The translations under genes were made by a program, and so were the position numbers. Below are positions 35,199-44,413 of a DNA stretch of 52,069 nt, one piece after another. Within the stretch, counting starts at the first letter, position 1; each line of letters starts with the position of its first letter. The stretch spans positions 1 to 52,069 of the forward strand of contig CBDDEI010000001.1 of assembly GCA_965226775.1 (NCBI GenBank), read 5' to 3'. The notes under the pieces were generated by a model. That model saw only the letters and a list, made by a program, of their open reading frames with translations, made no database searches and had not been told where the DNA came from. This stretch comes from CBDDEI01 sp965226775 (GTDB taxonomy: Bacteria; Chloroflexota; Dehalococcoidia; SHYD01).

Positions 35199-35233
35199 AG
35201 AGAGGCAGGCACGATGATCGTATCGGCCTCTCT
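35199..35233 (+). terminator. Hairpin after the Rieske ferredoxin
   Basis: AGAGAGGC pairs with GCCTCTCT, with a second small pairing (ACGAT/ATCGT) inside; followed by a modest T-rich stretch. A plausible but weak terminator. Confidence 0.5.
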
Positions 35234-35431
35234 GTTGATGTTTTACTGTTGTGGGTGGTACCTTCATGAGCATTGTGAGAACAACATCATGACATATTCA
35301 TGGTAAAATCATGTTGCAAGGCTACTATTGGCCAACTTAACACTCACACGCGAGCGCGTTTAGGCGTAAAATCGTTGGCAACTGATTATGTACCGGTTGC
35401 CAAAATCTCTAGTAAGTGAAAGGAGCAATAT

Positions 35432-37249
35432 ATGCGATTTGTGAGCATACTGTTGCTGACAACTGGCCTATTGGCCTTAGCATGTACCCAGGCGGCGGCA
35501 CCAACTACACCCGCTGCGCCTGCAGCATCCGACTCATCTGCTGCCGCACCCGCAGCTACGGCAGCACCCGCCTCATCTGCTGCCGCACCCGCTGCACCCG
35601 CTGCTACGGCAGCACCCGCCGCAGCAATGAAGGAGGAGAAGGTCGCAGAGGTCCAGAAGCAAGCCGTTGAGAAGCTCGCCAAGCAAGCGGAGCAGCAAAC
35701 AGAGCTTAGCTGCGAGCCCGGCAAAGAGCACTGGCGCACCGACGGACCGCCCACCCGCGGCGGCATCCTCACTTGGGCCACCGGCGAGTTCTCCCACCTC
35801 GACCCCACCGGCGCCAGCCGGGCCGGCACCGGCCAGGGCCAAATCTTCAATAGCCTTATGGAGAAGCGCGGCTGCTTCTATGAGGACACCGTATTGAAGG
35901 GTAGCCTCGCAAAGTCCTGGGAATCCACGGACGCTCAGACCTGGACCGTGAAGCTGCGGGACGATGTACTCTGGCAGGACATCGCCCCGGTCAACGGACG
36001 CAAGTTCACCTCCGCGGATGTCCTCTGGAACGCCAACTATCACGTTGAAGAGAAGACCCGCTATCGCAGCTACTTCGATGGCGTCGATGTCTCCGCGCCG
36101 GATGACTACACCATCGTCTTCAAACTGAAGGCCCCCGACCCCGACTACATGTGGAAGTGCTGCTTCTACACCACCAAGCTCGTCGCCCACGAGGTCTTTG
36201 AGGCCGACGGCGACTTCAAGTCCAATGCCGTCGGCACCGGCGCATGGATGGTCGACAAGATAGAGCTCAACTCCGAGGTCCGGCTCAAGCCACATCCGAA
36301 GTACTACGAGATGGGCAAAGACGGCAAGGCCCTCCCCTACATGGGTCAGGTACGCAATCTGGTCCTCCCCGACTACGCCGCCTGGGTCGCCGCCCTGCGG
36401 GCAGGCAAGCTGGATGTCCCCGGTTTCTCCGGCATCCTCGCCCAGGACGTCCCCTCCCTCAAGGAGTGCTGCCCCCAATTGCAGTTCGCCGTCCAGAACC
36501 GCCATTCCAACTCCTCCCTCTGGTTTAACCTAGACAAGGAGCCTTGGAACGACGTCCGTGTGCGCAAGGCTGCCCGGCTCTCCATCAACCGCGAGGACAT
36601 CATATCCAGCTACGAGGGCCAGGCCGGCCACGCAGGCTATATGCCCCCCGGATTCAAGGAGTTCCTGCCGCCACAAGAGAAGCTCATAGAGATGTTTAAG
36701 CAGGACGTTCCCGCCGCCTTGGCGCTGATGAAAGAGGCCGGCTACGGTCCCGACAACCCCGTTACCGCCACCATCAGGACCGGCTCAACGTATGCAACCC
36801 AGGCCGAGGTCGTGCAGCAGCACCTCGCCGCCATCGGCATCAACTCCTCCGTTGAGGTCATTGGCCGAGGCTTCACTCCTATCCTTCAGGAGCACGCGAA
36901 GGAAGGCAACCTAGATCTGGGCTGGGGCAACCTTGGCAGCGTCTTCTTCCCAGGCTACTGGATGGGCGACGTGATCAGGACCGGCAGTTCCCAGAACTTC
37001 CCCGGCCTCAGCGATTCCAAGATAGACGAGCTGGCCGACGCACAGAGTCGAGAGACGGATCCTGCGAAACGGGCGCTGATATTCACCCAGATCCAGGAGC
37101 GCCTCTACGAGCTCATGCCATGGGTGCCTACCGTTGGCGGCCACTACCAGCGCGTGATTGGATGCCGCGTGAAGAACATGCCGCTCTACCAGCACAACCA
37201 CAACTCCTTCTTTGTGGTAACCGCCTGGCTGAACGACAACGGCTGTTAA
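35432..37249 (+). CDS. ABC transporter substrate-binding lipoprotein, family 5 (copy 2)
   Basis: A 605-residue near-copy of the protein at 32780-34597, with no insertions or deletions between them. Differences are scattered substitutions, for example PQEKLIE for AEDKLIE and QDIAPV for QNVPPV. The lipoprotein leader ends TTGLLALAC, and the cysteine pattern including the C-terminal Cys is unchanged. AAAGGAGC precedes the ATG. The upstream region is unrelated to that of copy 1, so the two may be regulated differently. Likely binds an oligopeptide-like or other organic solute; substrate unknown. Confidence 0.88.
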   Translation: MRFVSILLLTTGLLALACTQAAAPTTPAAPAASDSSAAAPAATAAPASSAAAPAAPAATAAPAAAMKEEKVAEVQKQAVEKLAKQAEQQTELSCEPGKEHWRTDGPPTRGGILTWATGEFSHLDPTGASRAGTGQGQIFNSLMEKRGCFYEDTVLKGSLAKSWESTDAQTWTVKLRDDVLWQDIAPVNGRKFTSADVLWNANYHVEEKTRYRSYFDGVDVSAPDDYTIVFKLKAPDPDYMWKCCFYTTKLVAHEVFEADGDFKSNAVGTGAWMVDKIELNSEVRLKPHPKYYEMGKDGKALPYMGQVRNLVLPDYAAWVAALRAGKLDVPGFSGILAQDVPSLKECCPQLQFAVQNRHSNSSLWFNLDKEPWNDVRVRKAARLSINREDIISSYEGQAGHAGYMPPGFKEFLPPQEKLIEMFKQDVPAALALMKEAGYGPDNPVTATIRTGSTYATQAEVVQQHLAAIGINSSVEVIGRGFTPILQEHAKEGNLDLGWGNLGSVFFPGYWMGDVIRTGSSQNFPGLSDSKIDELADAQSRETDPAKRALIFTQIQERLYELMPWVPTVGGHYQRVIGCRVKNMPLYQHNHNSFFVVTAWLNDNGC

Positions 37250-37272
37250 CCACCCACCTTCCTTCGTAAGGA

Positions 37273-37305
37273 AACGAGGCCTCGGAGTAACTCCGGGGCC
37301 TCGTT
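37273..37305 (+). terminator. Rho-independent terminator, copy 2
   Basis: Stem AACGAGGCCTCGG/CCGGGGCCTCGTT followed by GTTTG, 23 bp after the stop. It is the duplicate of the terminator at 34621-34653. Confidence 0.8.
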
Positions 37306-37535
37306 GTTTGTGCTTTGAGCAAGGCAGGCTTAACAGGAGCAACGGCTTGGTGTGGTAGACTAGAAGTGTTCTGCATTCATCCAAGCACGCAGGATGTGGC
37401 TCAACGAACCCATAAAGTGAGGAACTGACAATCAGGTTAGCGCCAAGAACCAAAGGGGCAGAGCCAGCGCCTCCCGGGTTGCACGCTCTCCAGCACAGCC
37501 CCGAACAGAGAATGGAAGGCGCATCGGGTTTTACG

Positions 37536-39011
37536 ATGGCACAAGAAATAACACGACCACGAGTCGACCGCAAAGCGCGGCTGCAAATCCCTCCCCAAGA
37601 CCTTATCAAGCAGGACCCAGCCCTGCGTCAATGTAATTGGAATGAAGTTGTCATAGGTTTCGAAGACAGCCAGGCAGCTATAGACGAAGCCACCCGCTGT
37701 ATCCAGTGCCCCGACGCGCCCTGCATAAAAGCCTGCCCCGTCCAGAACGACATTCCCGGCGCGCTCTGGGAGATTGAGCAAGGCAACTACATTGAGGCCG
37801 CCAACATCTTCCGCCTTACCAGCACTATGCCGGAAGTGTGCGGCCGCGTATGCCCCCAGGAGCGCCTCTGCGAGGGTTCTTGCGTTGTTGCGCACGTTAA
37901 GAAAGTGCCGCCCAATCCGCCCGTAGCCATTGGCCGCCTTGAGGCTTTCACCACAGATTACCAGCGCACTACGGAGGGCTTCCCCATGCCTCCTAAAGCC
38001 GCTGCAACCGGCCACAAGATAGCGATAATCGGCGCCGGCCCCGCCGGCCTTACGGTGGCGGAGCACGTTACTGTGGCCGGGAACCAGGCAGTGATTTACG
38101 ATAGCTGGCCCACTCCCGGCGGCATCCTGTACTACGGCATTCCCAACTTCAAACTGGACAAAGACATCGTTAACGAGAAGCTCAGCTACCTGGAAGCCCT
38201 GGGTGTGCAGTTCCTTTGCAACGCAACCCTGGGCAAAGACATCACTGTTGAATCCCTCCTTGAGGAGGGCTACGCAGCGGTCTATCTGGGCCACGGCGCT
38301 GGTGTTGCCAGGACCATGAATATCCCCGGCGAAGACCTGACTGGCATCTACCCCGCGACAGAGTTTCTTGTGCGGTGCAATCTGCCGGCGGAGGACCTCC
38401 CGGAAAAGCTCTCCAAGCCAGTCCAAGTACGCAAACGTGTGGTGGTCATTGGCGGCGGCGATACTTCTATGGACTGCGTTCGCACCGCCGTCCGTAGAGC
38501 AAAGGAGCAGGACGTAGACGCAACCGTTACCTGCCTCATCCGCACTATCGAAGAAGGGCTGCCCGGACGGGCTGCGGAGCGTCAGCACGCCTTGGAAGAG
38601 GGTGTGCAGTTCGAATACCTCACTGCTGCCACCCGGTTCATTCCGGATGCCGACGGGCGCGTCTCCTCTATCGAATGCGTCAAGACGGAGCTAGGCGATC
38701 AGGACCCTTCAGACCCAACCCACGTGCCGACACCAATAGCAGGCTCTGAGTTTGTTATAGAAGCGGATACTGTTGTCATAGCCGTTGGCTACCAGGGTGA
38801 CGATGCGCTTGTCGAAAGTGCGGGGGTGGAGCACAACGACGGCCGCATCACAATCGACCCGGAGACTGGCATAACCAGCCGCCCTGGCGTCTTTGCCGGC
38901 GGCGACAGCGTCCGTGGTGCGGATCTGGTAGTTACCGCCGTGGCTCAAGCTCGCACCGCTGCGGAAGGCATCCTCAACTATCTGAAAGAGAAAACGCCCG
39001 TTACACAGTAG
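37536..39011 (+). CDS. GltD-like NAD(P)H flavoprotein oxidoreductase
   Basis: About 491 residues, of the glutamate-synthase small-subunit/PreT family. The N-terminal Fe-S domain has CIQCPDAPCIKACPVQND and CGRVCPQERLCEGSC, enough Cys for two [4Fe-4S] clusters. An FAD motif (IAIIGAGPAGLTVAEH) and an NADPH motif (VVVIGGGDTSMDCVRTA) follow, with GGDSVRG near the end. No GltB large subunit gene is present. Starts at 37479, 37512 and 37536 are all in frame; the ATG at 37536 gives the family-like MAQEITRPRV. It could feed electrons to the nearby Rieske ferredoxins or to a separate partner (inference). Confidence 0.85.
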   Translation: MAQEITRPRVDRKARLQIPPQDLIKQDPALRQCNWNEVVIGFEDSQAAIDEATRCIQCPDAPCIKACPVQNDIPGALWEIEQGNYIEAANIFRLTSTMPEVCGRVCPQERLCEGSCVVAHVKKVPPNPPVAIGRLEAFTTDYQRTTEGFPMPPKAAATGHKIAIIGAGPAGLTVAEHVTVAGNQAVIYDSWPTPGGILYYGIPNFKLDKDIVNEKLSYLEALGVQFLCNATLGKDITVESLLEEGYAAVYLGHGAGVARTMNIPGEDLTGIYPATEFLVRCNLPAEDLPEKLSKPVQVRKRVVVIGGGDTSMDCVRTAVRRAKEQDVDATVTCLIRTIEEGLPGRAAERQHALEEGVQFEYLTAATRFIPDADGRVSSIECVKTELGDQDPSDPTHVPTPIAGSEFVIEADTVVIAVGYQGDDALVESAGVEHNDGRITIDPETGITSRPGVFAGGDSVRGADLVVTAVAQARTAAEGILNYLKEKTPVTQ

Positions 39012-39035
39012 GCGCACAACCTTCGTACTACGTTA

Positions 39036-39064
39036 GAAACCCAGCCGTACTATGGCTGGGTTTC
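39036..39064. terminator. Bidirectional hairpin terminator
   Basis: Perfect 11-bp stem GAAACCCAGCC/GGCTGGGTTTC with a 7-base loop between the convergent stops of the GltD-like gene and the AKR at 39086. Confidence 0.8.
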
Positions 39065-39085
39065 TTGAACGCTGCTCACCTACAC

Positions 39086-40000
39086 TTAGTCAGTGGGACG
39101 TGAACCAGCCTCTGCCAACCGCTCGTTAGCACTAGCCAGCAGGTCAGCCGGTAGCGGACCTTTCAGCGCCGCCGCTATGTTGTCCTTCAGGTGGCCCACA
39201 TCCTTTGTCCCGATGATCGTGCTGCCTAAGTCCGGGTTGGATAAGGTATACCGCACAACGAACTCCATACGGCTCATACCGTCCAGCAGGTCGTCCAGTT
39301 GCGCCGCTTCCCAGCGGTCCTTGGCGACGGTGCCCGGCTGCATATAGTACCGGCGCTGCTCCCAATCCGTGGGCTGGCCTCTTGATGCGCCCCCGCGCAC
39401 CACAATGCCTGAACCCGCCGCGGCTGCCGCGTTCATAACGGCCTCGTGCTCACGCTCCAACGCAGAGTACGGGATCTGAAAGACATCAAAGGCGCCCATC
39501 TCCACCTGCTCAACCAGATTAGGGAGCGTACCAGACATGCCGATGAACCGCACCTTCCCCTCTTGCTGTAGCGCCACAACGGTATCCAGAGCCTCTCCTT
39601 CCAATTCTGCGCGGGGTAGGCTGCTGTGGAACTGCACTACATCCAAGTAGTCGGTCTTCATCAAGCGCAGGCTGTGCTCCACGCCCGCGCGAATGTTTGT
39701 AGCAGTATGTACATGCTTGCCGCGCTCACCTGGCACACAGCCGCACTTGGAGGCCAGGTAGTACTCTGAGCGCCGGTGAGCAATGTACATTCCAATGAAC
39801 TCTTCGCTGCGGCCATAGTCAATGGAGGTGTCTATGTAATTGATGCCCTCGTCCAGCACCGCGTTCAGTATTAGTTTTGCCTGGTCATCGGTGATCTCTG
39901 GGCCGCCAAAGGGCACGCCGCGAAGCTCCATAGCGCCGTAGCCCAACGCGGTCACCTCCAGGCCGGTGCGGCCAAGGACTTTGCGAGACAGGTCGTTCAT
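39086..40000 (-). CDS. Aldo/keto reductase
   Basis: A 304-residue AKR with the complete tetrad Asp57, Tyr62 (IDTSIDYG), Lys85 (LASKCG) and His125 (VQFHSS). The Cys-containing CGCVPGERGKHVHTA loop after the Lys is typical of one Chloroflexota/Actinobacteria-rich AKR branch. AAGGAGCAATAA precedes the ATG. It is not closely similar to the other four AKRs in the window. Substrate unknown. Confidence 0.88.
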   Translation of the reverse strand: MNDLSRKVLGRTGLEVTALGYGAMELRGVPFGGPEITDDQAKLILNAVLDEGINYIDTSIDYGRSEEFIGMYIAHRRSEYYLASKCGCVPGERGKHVHTATNIRAGVEHSLRLMKTDYLDVVQFHSSLPRAELEGEALDTVVALQQEGKVRFIGMSGTLPNLVEQVEMGAFDVFQIPYSALEREHEAVMNAAAAAGSGIVVRGGASRGQPTDWEQRRYYMQPGTVAKDRWEAAQLDDLLDGMSRMEFVVRYTLSNPDLGSTIIGTKDVGHLKDNIAAALKGPLPADLLASANERLAEAGSRPTD

Positions 40001-40370
40001 TTATTGCTCCTTCAACGTTACGGTAGGCTGGCTCTTTGATTGATTGGTTGATTGATAGATTGTAGGCTCGCCCACGTAACCTGTCGAGGCACTTAAGGAA
40101 GTCTATTCTAGGTCAGGAGTCGCTCCCACAGCGCCCGGGCTCTCGACCGCCTGCACCGGAGACTATCCTGACACCTTTCTGGGCTCATGGGCTTACCCGT
40201 GTCTCATGATATGTGGTACAACACAGGGAGTAAGTTAGTCTGTGCTCTCATCCCATTAGGCGGTGGTTCAGTCTGAGAGCCAGCACTGCACATAGCTAGA
40301 GAAAGGGGTTCACGGGGGCGCCCCTGAGAACTCCTCGTGTATTCAACCCCTAATAACTAAGCAGGTGTCC
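40001..40370. other. Gene-free divergent promoter region
   Basis: The region between the AKR and the mutarotase-like gene has no supported gene. Near 40039-40063 it has a short simple repeat of GATT/GGTT units (GATTGATTGGTTGATTGATA). Promoters for both flanking genes must lie here, but none is convincing by eye. Confidence 0.5.
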
Positions 40371-41267
40371 ATGAAACCAGTCCAACCGATCACCCTCACT
40401 TCTCTGGAGCTCACCGCAGTGGTAGATGTACAGGGTGCGGAGTTGCACTCCCTCCGCACCGCAAGCGGCGTTGAGCTGCTCTGGCAGGGCAGCGCCGCCA
40501 GCTGGCCGGACCACGCGCCGGTGTTCTTTCCTGTCATTGGCCAGCTGGTGGGCGGCCTGTTCCGCCATGCCGGCAAAGAGTACCCCATGCCGGCCCATGG
40601 CTTCGCGCGGCATACGCGCTTTCAGGTGACGGAACAGACGAAGGACCGGTTAGTGCTGGAGCTTACCGATAATGAAGAAACCCGCGCGGCCTACCCCTTT
40701 GTATTCTCCCTTCGCGCTGAGTTTGAGCTAAACGGCCCCACCTTTACCCTCTCCTTAGTGCTGGAGAACCGGGACAAACTGCCCATCTTTGCGGATATAG
40801 GCTGGCACCCCGGCTTCAACTGGCCGCTGGAGCCGGAGCTCTCCAAATCGGACTACAAGGTGACGTTTGCCTATCCTGAGCCAGGGCCTATCCGCCGCGG
40901 CGTCGGTGACCCCATCATGCTTTTGCCAGACCCGCACCCTTCACCCATAGAGGGACGCATCCTCCAACCCACGGACGATCTCTTCAAGGAGGGACCTATT
41001 GTCTGGGACACACCGAACAGCCCATCAGTAACCTTTGGTGCGGCGGGCAAGCTTGGCTTGCAAATAGACTTCCCGGACAGCCCTAGCCTGGGTCTTTGGA
41101 TGATCCCGGGCGAGCCCTTCCTAGTCATCGAGCCGTGGAAGGGCTATCCCTCCGCACCCGATTTTACCGGCCCCTTCCAGGACAAGCCCGAGACCTCCCG
41201 CATCTTCCCGGAGGCGCTGGACGCCTGGCGCTTCGGCGTGACGGTGCTGCCGATAACCCCGGAATAA
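40371..41267 (+). CDS. Aldose 1-epimerase (galactose mutarotase)-like protein
   Basis: About 298 residues with the beta-sandwich pattern of the mutarotase superfamily, LacX-like branch: VVDVQGAELHSLRTASGVELLWQG at the start, then PVFFPVIGQLVGG, MPAHGFARH (possible catalytic His), DIGWHPGFNWPL (second conserved His) and FLVIEPWKG near the end. It probably acts on an aldose or sugar phosphate. The ATG at 40371 is chosen; a GTG at 40365 is the alternative. Monocistronic. Confidence 0.82.
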   Translation: MKPVQPITLTSLELTAVVDVQGAELHSLRTASGVELLWQGSAASWPDHAPVFFPVIGQLVGGLFRHAGKEYPMPAHGFARHTRFQVTEQTKDRLVLELTDNEETRAAYPFVFSLRAEFELNGPTFTLSLVLENRDKLPIFADIGWHPGFNWPLEPELSKSDYKVTFAYPEPGPIRRGVGDPIMLLPDPHPSPIEGRILQPTDDLFKEGPIVWDTPNSPSVTFGAAGKLGLQIDFPDSPSLGLWMIPGEPFLVIEPWKGYPSAPDFTGPFQDKPETSRIFPEALDAWRFGVTVLPITPE

Positions 41268-41464
41268 CCAAGAGCGTTCGCTATCACATAGCCGCGTTCT
41301 TCCCTCCCAGCCGAACGCCCGATGCAGGTGACCGTAGGGTTCACTGTTCCTGGGCGCTAAGCGGCCTGGTCATCGTGCTGCCTACCGTGCACCGTACTTA
41401 TCACGCGGCTACTTAGGCGCGAAAAGGCGCGGGAGGCCTGGGCGTTGTTTCGTTAGCGCTGCGC

Positions 41465-42778
41465 TTACAGTGCGGGTTCCGGCGGTGTAGGTCGCCGTGC
41501 CAAGAAGAAGAGGCCGCTCGCGAGCAAACTCAGTACCACCATTGTTGTGAAGGTGATCTGGTAGCTGCCCGTCAGGTCGTGGATGAGCGCGCCGCTGAAG
41601 CCCGCCAGGGTGATAGAGGGCATCATGACCACGGATGCGTAGCCGGTGACCGCGCCCACAATCCTGCGGCCAAAGTAGTCGGCCCATACCTGCCCTTGCA
41701 GCGGCATGGTTGCGCCGGCGGCAACCCCAACAAAGAAGACCGTCACGTACATCTGCATCAGGTCCTGCGCCATCACAAAAGAGGCCATGACGACGGCGTA
41801 GCTGAAGGCAAAGGCGATCATTGCGCGGCGGATGCCTTGCCTAACCACGATGAAGGGCCACACCATTCTGGCTACCACGCAGCCAACGGAGTAGCTGGTA
41901 AGGATAAGTGCCGACGCAGCCGCGGTATACCCGTGGTCCAGCCCATAGGGCGCCAGGTGTACCAGCATCCCGCTGCCCGCAAACATGGTGCACATGAAGC
42001 CCAGCGCCACCAACCAGAACGCGGGTGTCCGCAACGCCTGCCCGCGCGTCCACCGGTCTTCCGGTCGCTCCTGCATGGCAATCGGCGCTCGCTCTTCCGC
42101 GGGCATGCCCTCCCTGCCTGCTACCGGCTCGCCATCGGGCAGCAGTCCCACGTCCTCAGGCCGTCGTCGCATGAAGATCCAGGACATGGGCGTCACAATA
42201 AGCATGGTGAGCACGCCCATGAACACCCAGATAAACCGCCAGTCAGTGAAGGTGAGCATCCATGCGGCCAGGGGCACAAACACCACTCCGGACAAGGGCG
42301 CGCCAACCGTAAAGGTTGCGAATGCGCCGGGACGCTTCTTAATGAACCAGTTGGCGATGGCGGTGCGAGGCCCAAGGTTGGTGAACGCCCGGGCAAACCC
42401 CAGCACGCCGCCGATGAGCAGATAGTACTGCCACGGCTCGTTCACCGTGCCTATTAGCAGGATTGCGATACCGCTCACCAGCGTGCTGCAGGTCATCATG
42501 AATCGCGGCCCATAGCGGTCGAAGAACGGGCCCACAATGCCCGCCCCAATGCTTGCTACTACTGTAGCCACGCTCATCGCCCCGTAAAGCAAGGAGCGGC
42601 TCCACCCCAACTCGTCCTGCATGGTTGCCACCAGAATGCTGAACACGTAGCCAGTGGAGCCGGCGCTGATCATGCCATTCAGCACGCCGGTAAAGACGAT
42701 CCACCAGCCGGGGTAGATGCCTCTGAGTGTATCTAACGGTCTGACGAGGGGTGTGAGGAGCGCTGCCGCGTTCGCCAT
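41465..42778 (-). CDS. MFS transporter (oxalate/formate antiporter or MCT-like)
   Basis: A 437-residue polytopic carrier. Twelve hydrophobic segments are visible. The N-terminal region WWIVFTGVLNGMISAG, FGRAFTNLGPRTAIANWFIKKRPGA-like segment and the central hydrophilic loop resemble the monocarboxylate/OFA branch of the MFS. Loop 2-3 shows GPFFDRYGPRF. A carboxylate substrate would suit the surrounding oxidative genes, but this is inference. Confidence 0.85.
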   Translation of the reverse strand: MANAAALLTPLVRPLDTLRGIYPGWWIVFTGVLNGMISAGSTGYVFSILVATMQDELGWSRSLLYGAMSVATVVASIGAGIVGPFFDRYGPRFMMTCSTLVSGIAILLIGTVNEPWQYYLLIGGVLGFARAFTNLGPRTAIANWFIKKRPGAFATFTVGAPLSGVVFVPLAAWMLTFTDWRFIWVFMGVLTMLIVTPMSWIFMRRRPEDVGLLPDGEPVAGREGMPAEERAPIAMQERPEDRWTRGQALRTPAFWLVALGFMCTMFAGSGMLVHLAPYGLDHGYTAAASALILTSYSVGCVVARMVWPFIVVRQGIRRAMIAFAFSYAVVMASFVMAQDLMQMYVTVFFVGVAAGATMPLQGQVWADYFGRRIVGAVTGYASVVMMPSITLAGFSGALIHDLTGSYQITFTTMVVLSLLASGLFFLARRPTPPEPAL

Positions 42779-43082
42779 ATTGAAGCAATTTTACACGCTT
42801 GCACTGCAAAAGGGCTAATCCAATACCGAGTATCGGCCTTAGTGCATTAAGCGAGCCGTGCCTGGTGCTCAGGACTCGCGCAACGGAGGCGCAAGCATGG
42901 TGGAGGTTGCTCATGGCGGGAGTGGGAGCGTTCGCCTAGGCCTGCGCGGTTTGACCATCCTCAGAGGCCAAGGGTACTGTAATGCTGTCCTGTTGGGGCT
43001 GCACGGAAGCCTTGGGCATCACCCAAATGGGAAGCTCCGCTGACAGGATGAATACTCAGCGGGGAGGCAGCGCGCAAGAACA
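42779..43082. other. Gene-free divergent region
   Basis: This stretch lies between the MFS and membrane-protein genes, which diverge. Candidate short frames lack a ribosome site or family-like sequence. I see no repeat or terminator. Confidence 0.5.
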
Positions 43083-43514
43083 ATGAATATGTTAAAGCGG
43101 CCTGTAGCAGCCTTTCTAGTAGCGACGGCGGTTGCCGTGGCGCTCAACCTCATACTCACGCCGGTGTACCACGACGGGTCGCCGGAGTACCCTATCTGGC
43201 AGATCGTAAACTGGTTCATGGCGGTTGCGGTGATTAAGGCGCTGGTCGTGAGCTACCTGCGAAGGCGAGAAATGGGAAACAGGGAAGCCAGCACCCTTGA
43301 GCACGTGCAGACCAGCATGACCTACTACGGGGCCATCGTGCTGACCATGCTGTTCTTCTGGGGGTGGTTCTGGACGTTGAATCCCGCCAGCGAGACCGGG
43401 GATGCCGTAACCTCACACCTAATCTACTTTCCGCTCGTGGACGCGCTCTTCGTAGTAGTGGCCCTCGCCACCGGCACCCGTCTCTGGAACGAGGCAAGCG
43501 ACTCAGCAGCGTAG
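43083..43514 (+). CDS. Small integral membrane protein of unknown function
   Basis: A 143-residue protein with four likely membrane helices: about 7-26, 40-58, 80-100 and 115-130. The loop between helices 2 and 3 is positively charged (LRRREMGNREAS). I do not recognise the family. The start ATG (MNMLKRPVA) has AAGAACA rather than a strong ribosome site upstream; an alternative Met is two codons later. It stands alone between gene-free stretches. Confidence 0.65.
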   Translation: MNMLKRPVAAFLVATAVAVALNLILTPVYHDGSPEYPIWQIVNWFMAVAVIKALVVSYLRRREMGNREASTLEHVQTSMTYYGAIVLTMLFFWGWFWTLNPASETGDAVTSHLIYFPLVDALFVVVALATGTRLWNEASDSAA

Positions 43515-43867
43515 GAATCGCTCAGTGCGCTCCACCGGAACTTGGGACGCACCTCTCCCCGGATGATCGGGGTTGGTGAGGCTCACAACGGAACCACGCG
43601 CATGAACTTACTCAATACACAATAGACACCATAAGCTCCGGTACTCTTGGGCAGTGGACGGGAAGCTGCCGGGCTAGCGAATCGGGTGTGGGGATGTATT
43701 GACTTCCCGATGTGAAGATACCTATGCTTGGCATCGGGATTTTGTAACATGGCGGGCAATCAGCCCCTTCCGGCCGTAAGGTATCGCCCTGCCAGCCTGG
43801 ACCGGAAGCGTTGGAAGGGAACCGTTAGTGGCAGGTAGGGTCAGGGGCATGACTAAAGGGGGCCGCT
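43515..43867. other. Gene-free stretch before doxX-like gene
   Basis: No gene is supported here. The only structure seen is the promoter-like and inverted-repeat element at 43699-43739, listed separately. Confidence 0.5.
43699..43739 (+). promoter_or_regulatory. Possible promoter with inverted repeat upstream of doxX-like gene
   Basis: TTGACT (43699-43704) and TATGCT (43723-43728) are 18 bases apart. An inverted repeat TCCCGATG (43705-43712) and CATCGGGA (43732-43739) brackets the -10 hexamer, as an operator might. The distance to the start at 43868 is about 135 bp. Confidence 0.35.
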
Positions 43868-44356
43868 ATGACAGAAGGAAATGGAGAGGCACCGGGAATC
43901 TTCGGGCGATTCCTCCAGCCACTGACTGATGAGTTCTACTTGCTCTTCAGGCTTATCTTCGCAGGTTTGGTTGCGCTGCATGGCGCACAGAAAGCGTTCT
44001 TGCTATGGGGCTTTCCTGCAGAGGCGAATCCGAACGGGCTCGGCGCGCTGGTGGATCTTGCGGGCTGGGTAGAGCTAATTGCGGCAGTCCTTATCGGGTT
44101 CGGCATTCTGACCCGACTGGGGGCGGGCGCACTGGTTGTACTGACGACTGTCGCGTACTTTGGCGTACACGCTGCCCTCAGCCCGGTATGGCCTTGGCCG
44201 CATCTGTATCCTAATCCTCCCGACGGAGGCAATGCGTTCGTGGCCCACGGTGGCGAGGTTACAATCCTCTGGTTCATCTGCGCAGGCATCATCGGTGTCC
44301 TTGGCAGCCGCAAGTGGGGTATTGAGAAGCTCCTATTTAAAAAGGAGCTTCTGTAA
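43868..44356 (+). CDS. DoxX-family membrane protein
   Basis: A 162-residue protein with four membrane helices. The pattern LLFRLIFAGLVALHGAQKAF, LVDLAGWVELIAAVLIGFGILTRLGA and a final helix before GSRKWGIEKL matches DoxX/MauE-type proteins, which are linked to quinol oxidation, thiosulfate metabolism or redox balance. AAGGGGG lies upstream of the ATG. The next gene begins 57 bp downstream on the same strand. Confidence 0.82.
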   Translation: MTEGNGEAPGIFGRFLQPLTDEFYLLFRLIFAGLVALHGAQKAFLLWGFPAEANPNGLGALVDLAGWVELIAAVLIGFGILTRLGAGALVVLTTVAYFGVHAALSPVWPWPHLYPNPPDGGNAFVAHGGEVTILWFICAGIIGVLGSRKWGIEKLLFKKELL

Positions 44357-44413
44357 GGATCCACCTACCACCCCCGTGCAGTACGGGGGCAACAGAGCGA
44401 AGGGCAAAGTCCA

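Noticed and set aside
37437..38588. 383-residue minus-strand open frame
   Set aside because: Antisense to the GltD-like gene, whose motifs are complete; codon pattern of a shadow.
41579..42457. 292-residue plus-strand open frame
   Set aside because: Antisense to the MFS gene at 41465-42778; His/Arg/Gly-rich shadow.
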